Below the pieces are notes generated by a model. That model was given only the letters and a program-made list of their open reading frames with translations. It did no database searches and was not told the origin of the DNA. From assembly GCA_024372625.1 (NCBI GenBank), contig CP099605.1:3005001-3069000 (forward strand): a stretch of DNA of 64,000 bases, read 5' to 3'. Both the position numbers and the translations under genes were made by a program. Of the stretch, positions 26,673 to 34,432 are shown in pieces (the stretch's first letter is position 1; each line of letters opens with the position of its first letter). The stretch comes from Comamonadaceae bacterium OTU4NAUVB1 (GTDB lineage: Bacteria; Pseudomonadota; Gammaproteobacteria; Burkholderiales; Burkholderiaceae_C).

Positions 26673-27422
26673 ATGATCACGTACGACTTCGAGGGCCGCG
26701 TCGCGGTCGTCACCGGCGGTGCCCAGGGCATCGGTTTCGCGGTGGTCCGCCGGCTGCTGGCCGGCGGCGCCCGCGTCGCGATCTGGGACGCCGACACGCG
26801 CGCCCTGGACGCGGCCCGCGCCGAACTGGCCAGCGACGCCGTGCAGACGGTGCGGGTCGACATCACCTCAATCGCCGAGGTCGAGGCGGCCGTGCGGGAG
26901 ACCGAGGGCGCGAGCGGGCCCATCGCCATGCTGGTCCACAGCGCCGGCATCGCGGGCGCCAACGCGCCGGTGGCCGATTACGCGCCGGCCGAATGGCAGA
27001 AGGTGCTGGACGTCAACCTCACCGGCGCCTTCCACGTCAACCGCGCGGTGGTCGCGGGCATGGTGGCGCGCGACTACGGCCGCATCGTCAACGTGGCGTC
27101 CATCGCCGGCAAGGAAGGCAATCCCAACGCCGCCGCCTACAGCGCCTCCAAGGCCGGCGTGATCGCGCTGACCAAGAGCCTGGGTAAGGAGACGGCCGGG
27201 CGCAACGTGGCCGTCAACGCCATCACGCCGGCGGCCGCGCGCACCAAGATCTTCGAGCAGATGTCGCAGCAGCACATCGACTACATGCTCTCGAAGATCC
27301 CGCGCGGGCGTTTCGTCGAGGTCGACGAGATCGCGGCGATGGTGACCTGGCTGGTGTCGGCGGAGAACTCGTTCACCACCGGGGCGGTCTTCGACCTCTC
27401 GGGCGGCCGGGCCACCTACTAG
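26673..27422 (+). CDS. SDR family NAD(P)-dependent oxidoreductase
   Basis: The 249-residue classical short-chain dehydrogenase has TGGAQGIG at 14-21, NNAG-equivalent HSAGIAG near 89, catalytic Ser143, Tyr156 and Lys160 (YSASK), and ends in FDLSGGRATY. The Asp after beta-2 (WDADTR) suggests NAD+ preference. A GTG at 26664 is in frame, but the GAGG Shine-Dalgarno is correctly spaced only for ATG 26673. Between the FAH-family gene and the Bug receptor, it probably oxidises a hydroxyl of a 2-keto-3-deoxy sugar acid to the diketo compound that the FAH protein cleaves (inference). Confidence 0.88.
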   Translation: MITYDFEGRVAVVTGGAQGIGFAVVRRLLAGGARVAIWDADTRALDAARAELASDAVQTVRVDITSIAEVEAAVRETEGASGPIAMLVHSAGIAGANAPVADYAPAEWQKVLDVNLTGAFHVNRAVVAGMVARDYGRIVNVASIAGKEGNPNAAAYSASKAGVIALTKSLGKETAGRNVAVNAITPAAARTKIFEQMSQQHIDYMLSKIPRGRFVEVDEIAAMVTWLVSAENSFTTGAVFDLSGGRATY

Positions 27423-27521
27423 CCCGCACCCGGTCCGCGCGCGGCGCGGTGCCATCGACCGATCCGCCGGCGACACGACAACCACAACGACAACGACGAG
27501 ACATCCTCAGGAGACTTCCCC

Positions 27522-28499
27522 ATGCAGCCCAACCGCCGCCACGTCATCGCCGCCGCCTGCGCCTTCGCGCTCGCGGGCACTTCGCTCGCCAGCAGCGCGT
27601 CCGACTATCCCAGCCGGCCGATCGAGATCATCGTGCCGGTGGCCGCGGGAGGCGGCACCGACATGGTGGGCCGCGCCTTCGCCGAGGCGGCGAAGAAGTA
27701 CCTGCCGCAGCAGCCGATGATCGTCAACAACAAGCCCGGCGCGAGCGGCGCCATCGGCATGGGCGAACTGATCGCGGCCAAGCCCGACGGCTACAAGATC
27801 GGCATCATCATCGTGGAGCTGACGATCATCCCGAACCTGGGCATCGCCAAGTTCACCGCCGCCGACCTGCGCCCGGTCGCCCGCCTCAACGCCGACCCGT
27901 CGGCCATCACCGTGCGCGCCGACGCGCCGTGGAAGACGGTCGAGGAATTCATGGCCGATTCCAAGGCGCGCAAGGAGCCCGTGTCCATCGGCAACGCGGG
28001 CATCGGCTCGATCTGGCACATGGCCGCCGCCGCGTTCTCCGACAAGACCGGCATCGCCTACAACCACGTGCCCTTCCTGGGCGCGGCACCGGCCGTGGTG
28101 GCGCTGCTCGGCGGCCACGTCGACGCGGTCGCCGTGAGCCCCGGGGAGGTGGCCCAGCACGTGGCCGCCGGCAAGCTGCGCACCCTGGCGGTCATGGCCG
28201 ACCAGCGCGTGGCCGGACCGATCTTCGAGAAGGTGCCCACGCTCAAGGAGCGCGGCGTCGACCTGTCGGTGGCCGTCTGGCGCGGCCTGGCGGTGCCCAA
28301 GGCGACGCCCCAGGACGTGGTCGACCTCCTGGGCGACGTGGCGAGGAAGGCGGCCGACGACGCCTTCTTCCGCGAGGCCCTGGCCAAGGCCAACCTGGGC
28401 TGGTCGTACGCCGACGCGCCGACCTTCCAGGCCGTGATCGACAAGGACCGCGCGTTCTACAAGGCGCTGATCCCCAAGCTGGACATGGCGGCCAAGTAG
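27522..28499 (+). CDS. Bug/TctC-family periplasmic solute receptor
   Basis: The 325-residue tripartite-tricarboxylate-type receptor has an N-terminal export signal with a double Arg (NRRHVIAAACAFALAGTSLASSA; Sec or possibly Tat) and the family opening YPSRPIEIIVPVAAGGGTDMVGRAFAEAAKKYL, then NKPGASGAIGMGELIAAKPDGY. Bug proteins bind small carboxylates or related compounds and pass them to a TctAB membrane pair; none is encoded nearby, as is usual for the expanded Bug set of Burkholderiales. Its position in the LysR/FAH/SDR operon suggests it captures the substrate of that pathway. Confidence 0.92.
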   Translation: MQPNRRHVIAAACAFALAGTSLASSASDYPSRPIEIIVPVAAGGGTDMVGRAFAEAAKKYLPQQPMIVNNKPGASGAIGMGELIAAKPDGYKIGIIIVELTIIPNLGIAKFTAADLRPVARLNADPSAITVRADAPWKTVEEFMADSKARKEPVSIGNAGIGSIWHMAAAAFSDKTGIAYNHVPFLGAAPAVVALLGGHVDAVAVSPGEVAQHVAAGKLRTLAVMADQRVAGPIFEKVPTLKERGVDLSVAVWRGLAVPKATPQDVVDLLGDVARKAADDAFFREALAKANLGWSYADAPTFQAVIDKDRAFYKALIPKLDMAAK

Positions 28500-28538
28500 G
28501 CCGATCCACCACCGGCCCCGGGACGTCGCCGCGACCCC

Positions 28539-29444
28539 TCAGAAGCGTTCGTTCTCGCCCAGGTAGCGCCACTGCCCGGCGGGCAGCGCGCCCAGCACCA
28601 CGTGGCCGATGCGGATGCGCTTCAGGCCCACCACCTTCAGCCCGACCTGCTCGCACATGCGGCGGATCTGGCGCTTCTTGCCCTCGGTGAGCACGAAGCG
28701 CAGCTGCTCGGGGTTCTGCCAATCGACCCGGGCCGGCTTGAGGGGCTGCCCGTCCAGGCTCAGGCCATGGCGCAGGCGCGCGAGCATCGCCGGCGGAAAG
28801 ACCGCCTGCACGTTGGTCGTGACGGGATCGTCGTCGTCGATGCGCACCAGCTGTCCCGGGGGCGCCAGGCGGCCCGGGCCGTGATAGGCCACCCGCACCA
28901 GGTATTCCTTCTCGATGCCCGAGTCCTCGCCGATCAGCTGGCGCGCCACGCGGCCATCCTGCGTCAGCACCAGCAGGCCCACCGAGTCGATGTCCAGCCG
29001 CCCCGCCGGCGCCAGGCCACGCAGTTGCGGCGGCGAGAAACGGTGCGTGCTGGTGTCCTCGCGCCAGTGGGTGCGGGGGTTGACGAGGACCACGGCGGGT
29101 TCGTGGCCGTCCTCGGCCTGCCCGCTCACGTAACCCATCGGCTTGTGCAGAAGGATGGTGACCCGCGTCGCCTGCTGGCCCTGCGCCGCCTTGTCGATCT
29201 CCACGCGGTCGGCCGGCGTCACCTTGACGCCCATCGGCGCCACCTCGCCGTTGACCTTCACCCAGCCGCGATCGATCCAGTCGTCGGCCTCGCGGCGCGA
29301 GCACAGGCCGAGTTCGGCCATGCGCTTGTTGAGCCGGACGGGACCGCCCGGCGATGCCGGCGGCGGGGACGCGGCGTTCGGCCGCCGGGCGGTGGAAGCG
29401 TCCTCGGGACGCGGTCGGGAGAAACGGGGCGGCGGCTGGTTCAT
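28539..29444 (-). CDS. rluF: Pseudouridine synthase, RsuA/RluB/RluF type
   Basis: The 301-residue RNA pseudouridine synthase has a disordered Pro/Arg lead (1-34) and an S4 RNA-binding domain (VRLNKRMAELGLCSRREADDWIDRGWVKVNGEVAPMGVKV). The catalytic domain carries GRLDIDSVGLLVLT, with catalytic Asp151, and ends in LTEGKKRQIRRMCEQVGLKVVGLKRIRIGHV. The IDSVGLL and KKRQIRRM variants fit RluF/RluB, which modify 23S rRNA; the exact target base cannot be read from sequence, so the symbol is tentative. It ends 40 bp from the convergent Bug-receptor gene. Confidence 0.82.
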   Translation of the reverse strand: MNQPPPRFSRPRPEDASTARRPNAASPPPASPGGPVRLNKRMAELGLCSRREADDWIDRGWVKVNGEVAPMGVKVTPADRVEIDKAAQGQQATRVTILLHKPMGYVSGQAEDGHEPAVVLVNPRTHWREDTSTHRFSPPQLRGLAPAGRLDIDSVGLLVLTQDGRVARQLIGEDSGIEKEYLVRVAYHGPGRLAPPGQLVRIDDDDPVTTNVQAVFPPAMLARLRHGLSLDGQPLKPARVDWQNPEQLRFVLTEGKKRQIRRMCEQVGLKVVGLKRIRIGHVVLGALPAGQWRYLGENERF

Positions 29445-29499
29445 CGTGGCGCGATTGTCCCCTCGCCGGCCCCCGCGTTGCCAGCCGGCCCCGGGACCG

Positions 29500-29754
29500 T
29501 CAGGCCTGCTGGCGCTGGACGTGTGCCGGGCGCGGCGCGGACGACCACGCGCCGGTGGCCGGCTCGGTCGCGGCGGTGTCGCCGCACAGGTACTGACGCA
29601 CCGCCGGCGTCGCGTCGCCGGCCGCGCTGATGGCGCGGCGCAGCCGGGACTCGCTCACGAGCAGCGCCCGCGCCCAGTAGCGCACCTGGCTGGGCTCCTC
29701 GAGGTTGATGCGGCCCCGGTCGCGGGGGACGTGGTGGAAGGGAACGTCGGTCAT
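29500..29754 (-). CDS. DUF3606 family small protein
   Basis: The 84-residue protein has the DUF3606 pattern in its first 58 residues: DRGRINLEEPSQVRYWARALLVSESRLRRAISAAGDATPAVRQYL. The family is small, helical, probably cytoplasmic and of unknown function; the 'change of sense, W.....V....L..A...G.....V..YL' layout is characteristic. A Pro/Ala tail extends the C-terminus. ATG 29754 directly precedes the conserved block. Bases 29755-29912 upstream hold nothing I can identify beyond a probable promoter. Confidence 0.72.
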   Translation of the reverse strand: MTDVPFHHVPRDRGRINLEEPSQVRYWARALLVSESRLRRAISAAGDATPAVRQYLCGDTAATEPATGAWSSAPRPAHVQRQQA

Positions 29755-29912
29755 CTCGGGTCTCCGTTGATTCGTCTCGCGCATGAATCTCGGAAGCCGC
29801 CGATGCGCTCCGGGCCAGTCATGTCCGACGGACACTGCAGGACCGGTCCTGCAAAAGCGTGACATCGTTCACATGCCCGGGGCCCGCCGGCGACCCCGGG
29901 GCGGTCACGGGC

Positions 29913-30422
29913 TCAGGGTCGCGAACACGCGCTCGCCACCGCCCGGCACGGCTCGGTCGGCAGGTGGGCGTCGCATTGCGCGAGGGCGGCTTTCATGGCG
30001 GCGTCCTTGTCGGTGCCGACGGCGGCACCCCATTCGCCGAAGCTGCCCGTCGCCAGGGCACCGCAACCGCGCTCGAACCAGACCCGGACCTCGCACGCGC
30101 GCACGGCACCCGCCAGGCCCGGTGGCGAGGACGGCACCGGCGGGCTCGCCGCGCCGCCCGGACGCTCGCACTGGGCGCGCGCCACCCGCTCGGCGGTCGC
30201 GCGCGACGGCTGGTCGAACGCGTAGCCGTAGCCGTCGGGACGCGCGGCGATCGCGCCCCACGCGCCCGTGGCCGGACGACCCGCCGGCGGCGCGGCGCCC
30301 GGTGGGGCGGCGACGCCCGTGGCGGCGACGGCGCACAGGCCGGCCAGGGCGATCGCGCGACCGGCCAGGCGCCGTCGCAGCGACGGCTTCGATGCGTCGG
30401 GGACACGCGTGGACGGGCTCAT
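29913..30422 (-). CDS. Secreted DUF4189-like protein
   Basis: The 169-residue protein has a signal peptide (LRRRLAGRAIALAGLCAVAATGVAA) and a domain with WGAIAARPDGYGYAFDQPSRATAERVARAQC, RACEVRVWFERGCGALATG and KDAAMKAALAQCDAH..EPCRAVASAC. This is the DUF4189 layout, in which GAIA and paired Cys residues recur in secreted proteins from many proteobacteria. The even set of cysteines suggests disulfides in the periplasm. Function is unknown. It follows the glutathione S-transferase gene by 31 bp on the same strand. Confidence 0.72.
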   Translation of the reverse strand: MSPSTRVPDASKPSLRRRLAGRAIALAGLCAVAATGVAAPPGAAPPAGRPATGAWGAIAARPDGYGYAFDQPSRATAERVARAQCERPGGAASPPVPSSPPGLAGAVRACEVRVWFERGCGALATGSFGEWGAAVGTDKDAAMKAALAQCDAHLPTEPCRAVASACSRP

Positions 30423-30453
30423 CGCCTCGACGCCGGAAGGTGCCGCAAGGGAC

Positions 30454-31188
30454 TCATGGAAAGACGACCGCCGCCCCACCGTCGGCCTTCCACGGCGCAT
30501 GACGTCGCATGACGGTGGCGAAGGCGTCGCTGGCCTGCCAGGCGGCCAGCGCCGCGCGCAGGCGTGGCCAGGGTCGGGTCGCGAACCAGGCGGGATCGAC
30601 GCCGGCGAACTGGCGCACGAAGGGCAGGATGGCGGCATCGGCCAGCGTGGCGTGGTCGCCCGCCAGGTGCGGGTGGCGCGCCAGGCGCTCCTCGAGCCCC
30701 AGCAGGAAGGCGGCGCCGCGATCGCGGTAGACGTTCGTCACGTCCACGTCCACGTCCACGTCCATGTCCACGCCCCGGTCCCGCGTGGCCGGGTGGCGGT
30801 CGGGGTATTTGTAGCGGTCGAGGTCGGCCTTGAAGCCGGTGTCGCACGCGTCGATCAGCGCCAGCAGGTCGGCCAGCGTGCCGGTGCCGGGGGCCAGCCA
30901 GCCGAGCGGGTCGTGGCGGCGCAAGGTCCACCGCATGATGTCCAGGCTGTGGACGATCACCCGGCCCGGCGCGGCGGCGGTGGCGCTCAGGACCAGCACC
31001 GGCACGGTCGCCGCGGGGGACACGGCGAGCAGTTCGGGCGGCTTGTCGCGCAGCACCACCTCGCGCAGTTCGCAGCGCTGTCCGCTCGCGAGCAGCGCCA
31101 GCCGCGCCCGCATCGCGTACGGGCAGCGGCGGAACGAATAGAGCACCGGCAGCGGCGCGTCGTCGGGCATCGCGAGGGAATCGGCCAC
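30454..31188 (-). CDS. Glutathione S-transferase family protein
   Basis: The 244-residue protein has a thioredoxin-like N-terminal half with the Cys motif YSFRRCPYAMRARLAL (Cys22), PELLAVSPAATVPVLVL (the cis-Pro before the glutathione-binding site) and an all-helical C-terminal half ending in FAGVDPAWFATRPWPRL. This Cys-type, short-linker plan resembles the omega/Grx2-like GSTs that act as thiol transferases. A Val-Asp repeat (MDVDVDVDV) between the helices is encoded by a perfect hexanucleotide tandem repeat at 30742-30771, which lies in a surface loop and could vary in length between strains. Confidence 0.82.
   Translation of the reverse strand: MADSLAMPDDAPLPVLYSFRRCPYAMRARLALLASGQRCELREVVLRDKPPELLAVSPAATVPVLVLSATAAAPGRVIVHSLDIMRWTLRRHDPLGWLAPGTGTLADLLALIDACDTGFKADLDRYKYPDRHPATRDRGVDMDVDVDVDVTNVYRDRGAAFLLGLEERLARHPHLAGDHATLADAAILPFVRQFAGVDPAWFATRPWPRLRAALAAWQASDAFATVMRRHAPWKADGGAAVVFP
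30742..30771. repeat. Hexanucleotide tandem repeat inside the GST gene
   Basis: Five consecutive 6-bp units of GTCCAC (the fourth unit is GTCCAT) occupy 30742-30771. Because the unit is two codons, a copy-number change keeps the frame and only alters the number of Val-Asp pairs in the encoded loop. Confidence 0.85.
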
Positions 31189-31206
31189 GGGCCTGGATCG
31201 CCGGGC

Positions 31207-31464
31207 TCAGTCGGGCACGAACTTCGACTTGAACTTCGCCTCGTCGGCGGCGTCCTCGAAGGTCGCGAGCTGGCCGGCCTTGTTGTCGGCCAGGCGATGC
31301 GCGGCGAACAGGCTGTAGCGGCCCTTGAGGTAGTAGCTCTCCATGTCGATGAGCATGTACGGATGCGGCACGAAGACCTGGTGCTCGAAGACGACGCGGT
31401 GGACGTTGCGCGGCGACGGGAAGAGCTTGTAGTCGGGGGTGGTGAGGGCTTGGGCGAGGGCCAT
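31207..31464 (-). CDS. Conserved-looking 85-residue protein of unknown function
   Basis: I do not recognise this family. The 85-residue protein is soluble with mixed alpha/beta character (FPSPRNVHRVVFEHQVFVPHPYMLIDMESYYLKGRYSLFAAHRLADNKAGQLATFEDAADEAKFKSKFVPD). The GC skew and codon use match real genes and the frame lies 80 bp downstream of the Crp/Fnr regulator on the same strand, so the two may be cotranscribed. ATG 31464 is the only start giving a compact protein. Confidence 0.55.
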   Translation of the reverse strand: MALAQALTTPDYKLFPSPRNVHRVVFEHQVFVPHPYMLIDMESYYLKGRYSLFAAHRLADNKAGQLATFEDAADEAKFKSKFVPD

Positions 31465-31544
31465 GGATGCAGGACTGGGAAGGGATTGCGGTGGAAAGGA
31501 ACGCGGAGGCGCGGAGGCGCGGGGGCGGCGGGACGGGGCGCGGA

Positions 31545-32303
31545 TCAGGCCATGGCGCGCTGCGCGGGCGCGGGCGCGGGTCCCGCCCCGGCCGAACTGC
31601 GCAGCGCCCCCGGGTCGAGCACGCGCAGGCCGCCGTACTCGATGCGCAGGGTGCCGCTCGCCTGCAGCCGCAGCAGCGCCTGGTTCACGCGCTGGCGCGA
31701 CAGGCCCACCAGGTAGGCCAGCTCCTGCTGCGTGATGCGCAGCAGGTCGCCGACGCCGGGGAACAGCACCGGGTTGAACAGCGCGGCCAGGTTGCGCGCC
31801 ACGCGCACGTCGGGGTCGTTGAGGCGATCGGCCTCGCGCGCGGCGATGAACTGCGCCAGGCGCTCGTTGAGCTGGTCCATGACGAAGCGGTTGAAGCCGA
31901 TCGAATGGTCGAGCAGCCAGTGGAATTCGTCGGTCGGCAGGCCGGCGACCACGCTGCGCCGCAGGGCCTGGATGTTGTAGCGGTAGGGTTCGCGCTTGAG
32001 CACCGTGCCCTCGCCGAACCAGCCGCCCGGGGGCAGGCCGCTGTAGGTCATGGAGGTGCCGTCGGCGTTGTCCTTGCTCATCTTGAGCAGCCCCTGGACC
32101 ACGCCGAACCAGTAGGTCGGCGCGCGGCCCACGCGGCACACCAGGTCGCCGGGTTCCGCCTCGCCGACCACCACCACCGCCTCGGCACGGCGGCGCTCGG
32201 GCGGCTGCAGGGCATCGAGCCAGGGGATGTTGCGCAGCTCGTCGGCGGAGGCGGGTCGCACGCGATCGCGGATCGACGCGGGGCGCGGGGCGGTGGGCGT
32301 CAT
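31545..32303 (-). CDS. Crp/Fnr family transcriptional regulator
   Basis: The 252-residue protein has a cyclic-nucleotide-binding-type beta-barrel (about 25-140), a dimerisation helix (FNRFVMDQLNERLAQFIAAREADRLNDPDVRVARNLAALF) and a C-terminal winged helix with the recognition helix ITQQELAYLVGLSRQRVNQALLRLQASGTLRIEYGGLRV. There are no FNR-type Cys clusters, so it is not a [4Fe-4S] oxygen sensor; the ligand is unknown. It is divergent from the acyl-CoA ligase/liv operon and a 16-bp palindrome of Crp/Fnr geometry lies in the 95-bp gap, so it probably controls that operon. Confidence 0.9.
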   Translation of the reverse strand: MTPTAPRPASIRDRVRPASADELRNIPWLDALQPPERRRAEAVVVVGEAEPGDLVCRVGRAPTYWFGVVQGLLKMSKDNADGTSMTYSGLPPGGWFGEGTVLKREPYRYNIQALRRSVVAGLPTDEFHWLLDHSIGFNRFVMDQLNERLAQFIAAREADRLNDPDVRVARNLAALFNPVLFPGVGDLLRITQQELAYLVGLSRQRVNQALLRLQASGTLRIEYGGLRVLDPGALRSSAGAGPAPAPAQRAMA

Positions 32304-32346
32304 GGTTGGCGTGCGGGAAAGTCCGGGGGAGTGGTGTCCCTAGGAT

Positions 32347-32362
32347 TGTCGTTGGAACGACA
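32347..32362. promoter_or_regulatory. Crp/Fnr-geometry palindrome TGTCG-N6-CGACA
   Basis: TGTCGTT (32347-32353) and AACGACA (32356-32362) form a perfect 7-bp inverted repeat with a 2-bp centre, 16 bp in total, the same TGT-N10-ACA spacing as CRP and FNR sites. It lies between the Crp/Fnr-type regulator (start 32303) and the divergent acyl-CoA ligase gene (start 32399), 36 bp upstream of the latter, so it is well placed for regulation of both promoters. Confidence 0.7.
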
Positions 32363-32398
32363 GATGGGCGTCAAAGCCGGTCCTAAAGTGGGCGCACC

Positions 32399-34432
32399 GT
32401 GACACCCGACACCGCCCGCCCTCCCCTCCACGCGACCACCGCCGCCATCGGCGATGCGCTGCCGCCGGCCCTGCGCGAGGCCACCTTCCCGCGCCTGCTG
32501 CAGGGCCACGCGGCCACTCGGCCCGACGCGCCGGCCGTGCGCGAGAAGGACCTGGGCATCTGGCAGACGTGGACCTGGCGCGACGCGGCGCGGGAGGTGC
32601 GCGAGATCGCCTGCGGGCTGGCGAGCCTGGGCTTCGCGGCCGGCGACCACCTGGCCATCGTCGGCGCCAACCGGCCGCACCTGTACTTCGCGGTGCTCGC
32701 GGCGCAGAGCCTGCGCGGCGTGCCGGTGCCGCTCTACCAGGACGCGGTGGCCGCCGAGATGGTCTTCATGCTCGACGACGCGCGCATCGGGTTCGTGATC
32801 GCCGAGGACCAGGAGCAGGTCGACAAGCTGCTCGAATGCCGCGCGCTGCAGCGCGCGCGGCCCGACGGTGCCACCGCCGTGCGCCACATCGTCTACGACG
32901 ACCCGCGCGGCCTGCGCCACTACGACGCGCCGGGCCTGCTGGGCTGGGACGCGCTGCGCGAACTCGGCCGGGCCTGGGACGCGGCGCATCCGGGCGCCTT
33001 CGACGCGGACGTCGCCGCGGGCCGGCCGGAGGACGTCGGCGTGATCCTCTACACCTCCGGCACCACCGGACGGCCCAAGGGCGTGTGCCAGACGCACGCG
33101 AGCTTCGTCGCCTCGGCCCACGGCGGCGTGGCGACCGACCGGCTCGGCCCGGGCGACGACATCATGAGCTACCTGCCGATGGCCTGGGTCGGCGACCACC
33201 TGTTCTCGGTGGCGCAGTGGCTGGTGGGCGGCTTCACGCTCAACTGCCCCGAGTCGGCCGCGACGGTGATGAACGACATGCGCGAGATCGGGCCGAGCTA
33301 CTACTTCGGCCCGCCGCGCACCTTCGAGGGCCTGCTGACGGCCGTGTCGATCCGCATGGAGGACGCGGCCGCGCCGAAGCGCTGGATGTACGCGCGCTGC
33401 ATGGCGCTGGCCCGCCGCGTGGGCGCCGACCTGCTCAACGGCGCGCCGGTGGGCGCGCTCGACCGGCTCAAGTACCGCGTCGGCGACCTGCTGGTCTACG
33501 GGCCGCTGCGCAACGTGCTGGGCATGAGCCGCATCCGCGTGGCCTACACGGCCGGCGCGGCGATCGGGCCGGACCTGTTCCGCTTCTACCGCTCCATCGG
33601 CGTCAACCTCAAGCAGTTCTACGGCCAGACCGAGACCTGCGCCTACGTCTGCCTGCAGCGCGACGGCCAGGTCCGCCTGCAGACGGTGGGCACCGCCGCC
33701 CCGGGCATCGAACTCAAGATCGCCGCCGACGGCGAAGTGCTGGTGCGCGGCGTGTCGGTGCTCCAGGGCTATCACAACCGGCCCGACGCGACGGCCGAGG
33801 TGCTCGACGCCGAGGGCTATTTCCACACCGGCGACGCCGGCGTGCTCGACGCCGAGGGCCACCTGCGCATCATCGACCGCGCCAAGGACGTCGGGCGCAT
33901 GGCCGGCGGCGCGATGTTCGCGCCCAACTACATCGAGAACAAGCTGAAGTTCTTCCCGCAGATCAAGGAGGCGGTGTGCTTCGGCGACGGCCGCGGGGAG
34001 GTCTGCGCCTTCGTCAACATCGACTTCGAGGCCGTGGGCAACTGGGCCGAGCGGCGCGGCCTGGCCTACGGCGGCTACGTGGACCTGGCGGGCAAGCCCG
34101 AGGTGCTGGCGCTGGTGGCCGAGTGCATCGGCCAGGTCAACGCCGACCTCGCCACCGAGCCCGGCATGGCCGACACGCAGGTCGCGCGCTTCATCGTGCT
34201 GCACAAGGAGCTCGACCCGGACGACGACGAGCTCACCCGCACGCGCAAGGTGCGACGCGGCTTCATCGCGCAGAAGTACGCGGTGCTGGTCGACGCCCTC
34301 TACGGCGGGCGCACCGAGCAGTTCATCGAGACGCAGGTGAAGTTCGAGGACGGTCGCACGGGCACGGTCAGCGCGACGCTGGGCGTGGTCGAGGCGAAGC
34401 GCTTTCCGGCGGCGGCGGGGGTGGCGGCATGA
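32399..34432 (+). CDS. AMP-binding acyl-CoA synthetase
   Basis: The 677-residue adenylate-forming ligase activates a carboxylic acid to its CoA thioester. Motifs include the P-loop YTSGTTGRPKGV, YGQTET in QFYGQTETCAY, and YFHTGDAGVLDAEGHLRIIDRAKD. Absence of a signal and the long N-terminal and insert regions match long-chain or bulky-acid synthetases. The start is a GTG at 32399. Its stop overlaps the livG start (ATGA), so it heads the transporter operon and probably traps the imported acid as CoA ester. Specificity (fatty, aromatic or terpenoid acid) is not readable. Confidence 0.88.
   Translation: MTPDTARPPLHATTAAIGDALPPALREATFPRLLQGHAATRPDAPAVREKDLGIWQTWTWRDAAREVREIACGLASLGFAAGDHLAIVGANRPHLYFAVLAAQSLRGVPVPLYQDAVAAEMVFMLDDARIGFVIAEDQEQVDKLLECRALQRARPDGATAVRHIVYDDPRGLRHYDAPGLLGWDALRELGRAWDAAHPGAFDADVAAGRPEDVGVILYTSGTTGRPKGVCQTHASFVASAHGGVATDRLGPGDDIMSYLPMAWVGDHLFSVAQWLVGGFTLNCPESAATVMNDMREIGPSYYFGPPRTFEGLLTAVSIRMEDAAAPKRWMYARCMALARRVGADLLNGAPVGALDRLKYRVGDLLVYGPLRNVLGMSRIRVAYTAGAAIGPDLFRFYRSIGVNLKQFYGQTETCAYVCLQRDGQVRLQTVGTAAPGIELKIAADGEVLVRGVSVLQGYHNRPDATAEVLDAEGYFHTGDAGVLDAEGHLRIIDRAKDVGRMAGGAMFAPNYIENKLKFFPQIKEAVCFGDGRGEVCAFVNIDFEAVGNWAERRGLAYGGYVDLAGKPEVLALVAECIGQVNADLATEPGMADTQVARFIVLHKELDPDDDELTRTRKVRRGFIAQKYAVLVDALYGGRTEQFIETQVKFEDGRTGTVSATLGVVEAKRFPAAAGVAA

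Noticed and set aside
32300..34204. A 634-codon minus-strand frame opposite the acyl-CoA synthetase
   Set aside because: It mirrors a recognised enzyme gene and its translation has no domain; typical high-GC antisense shadow.
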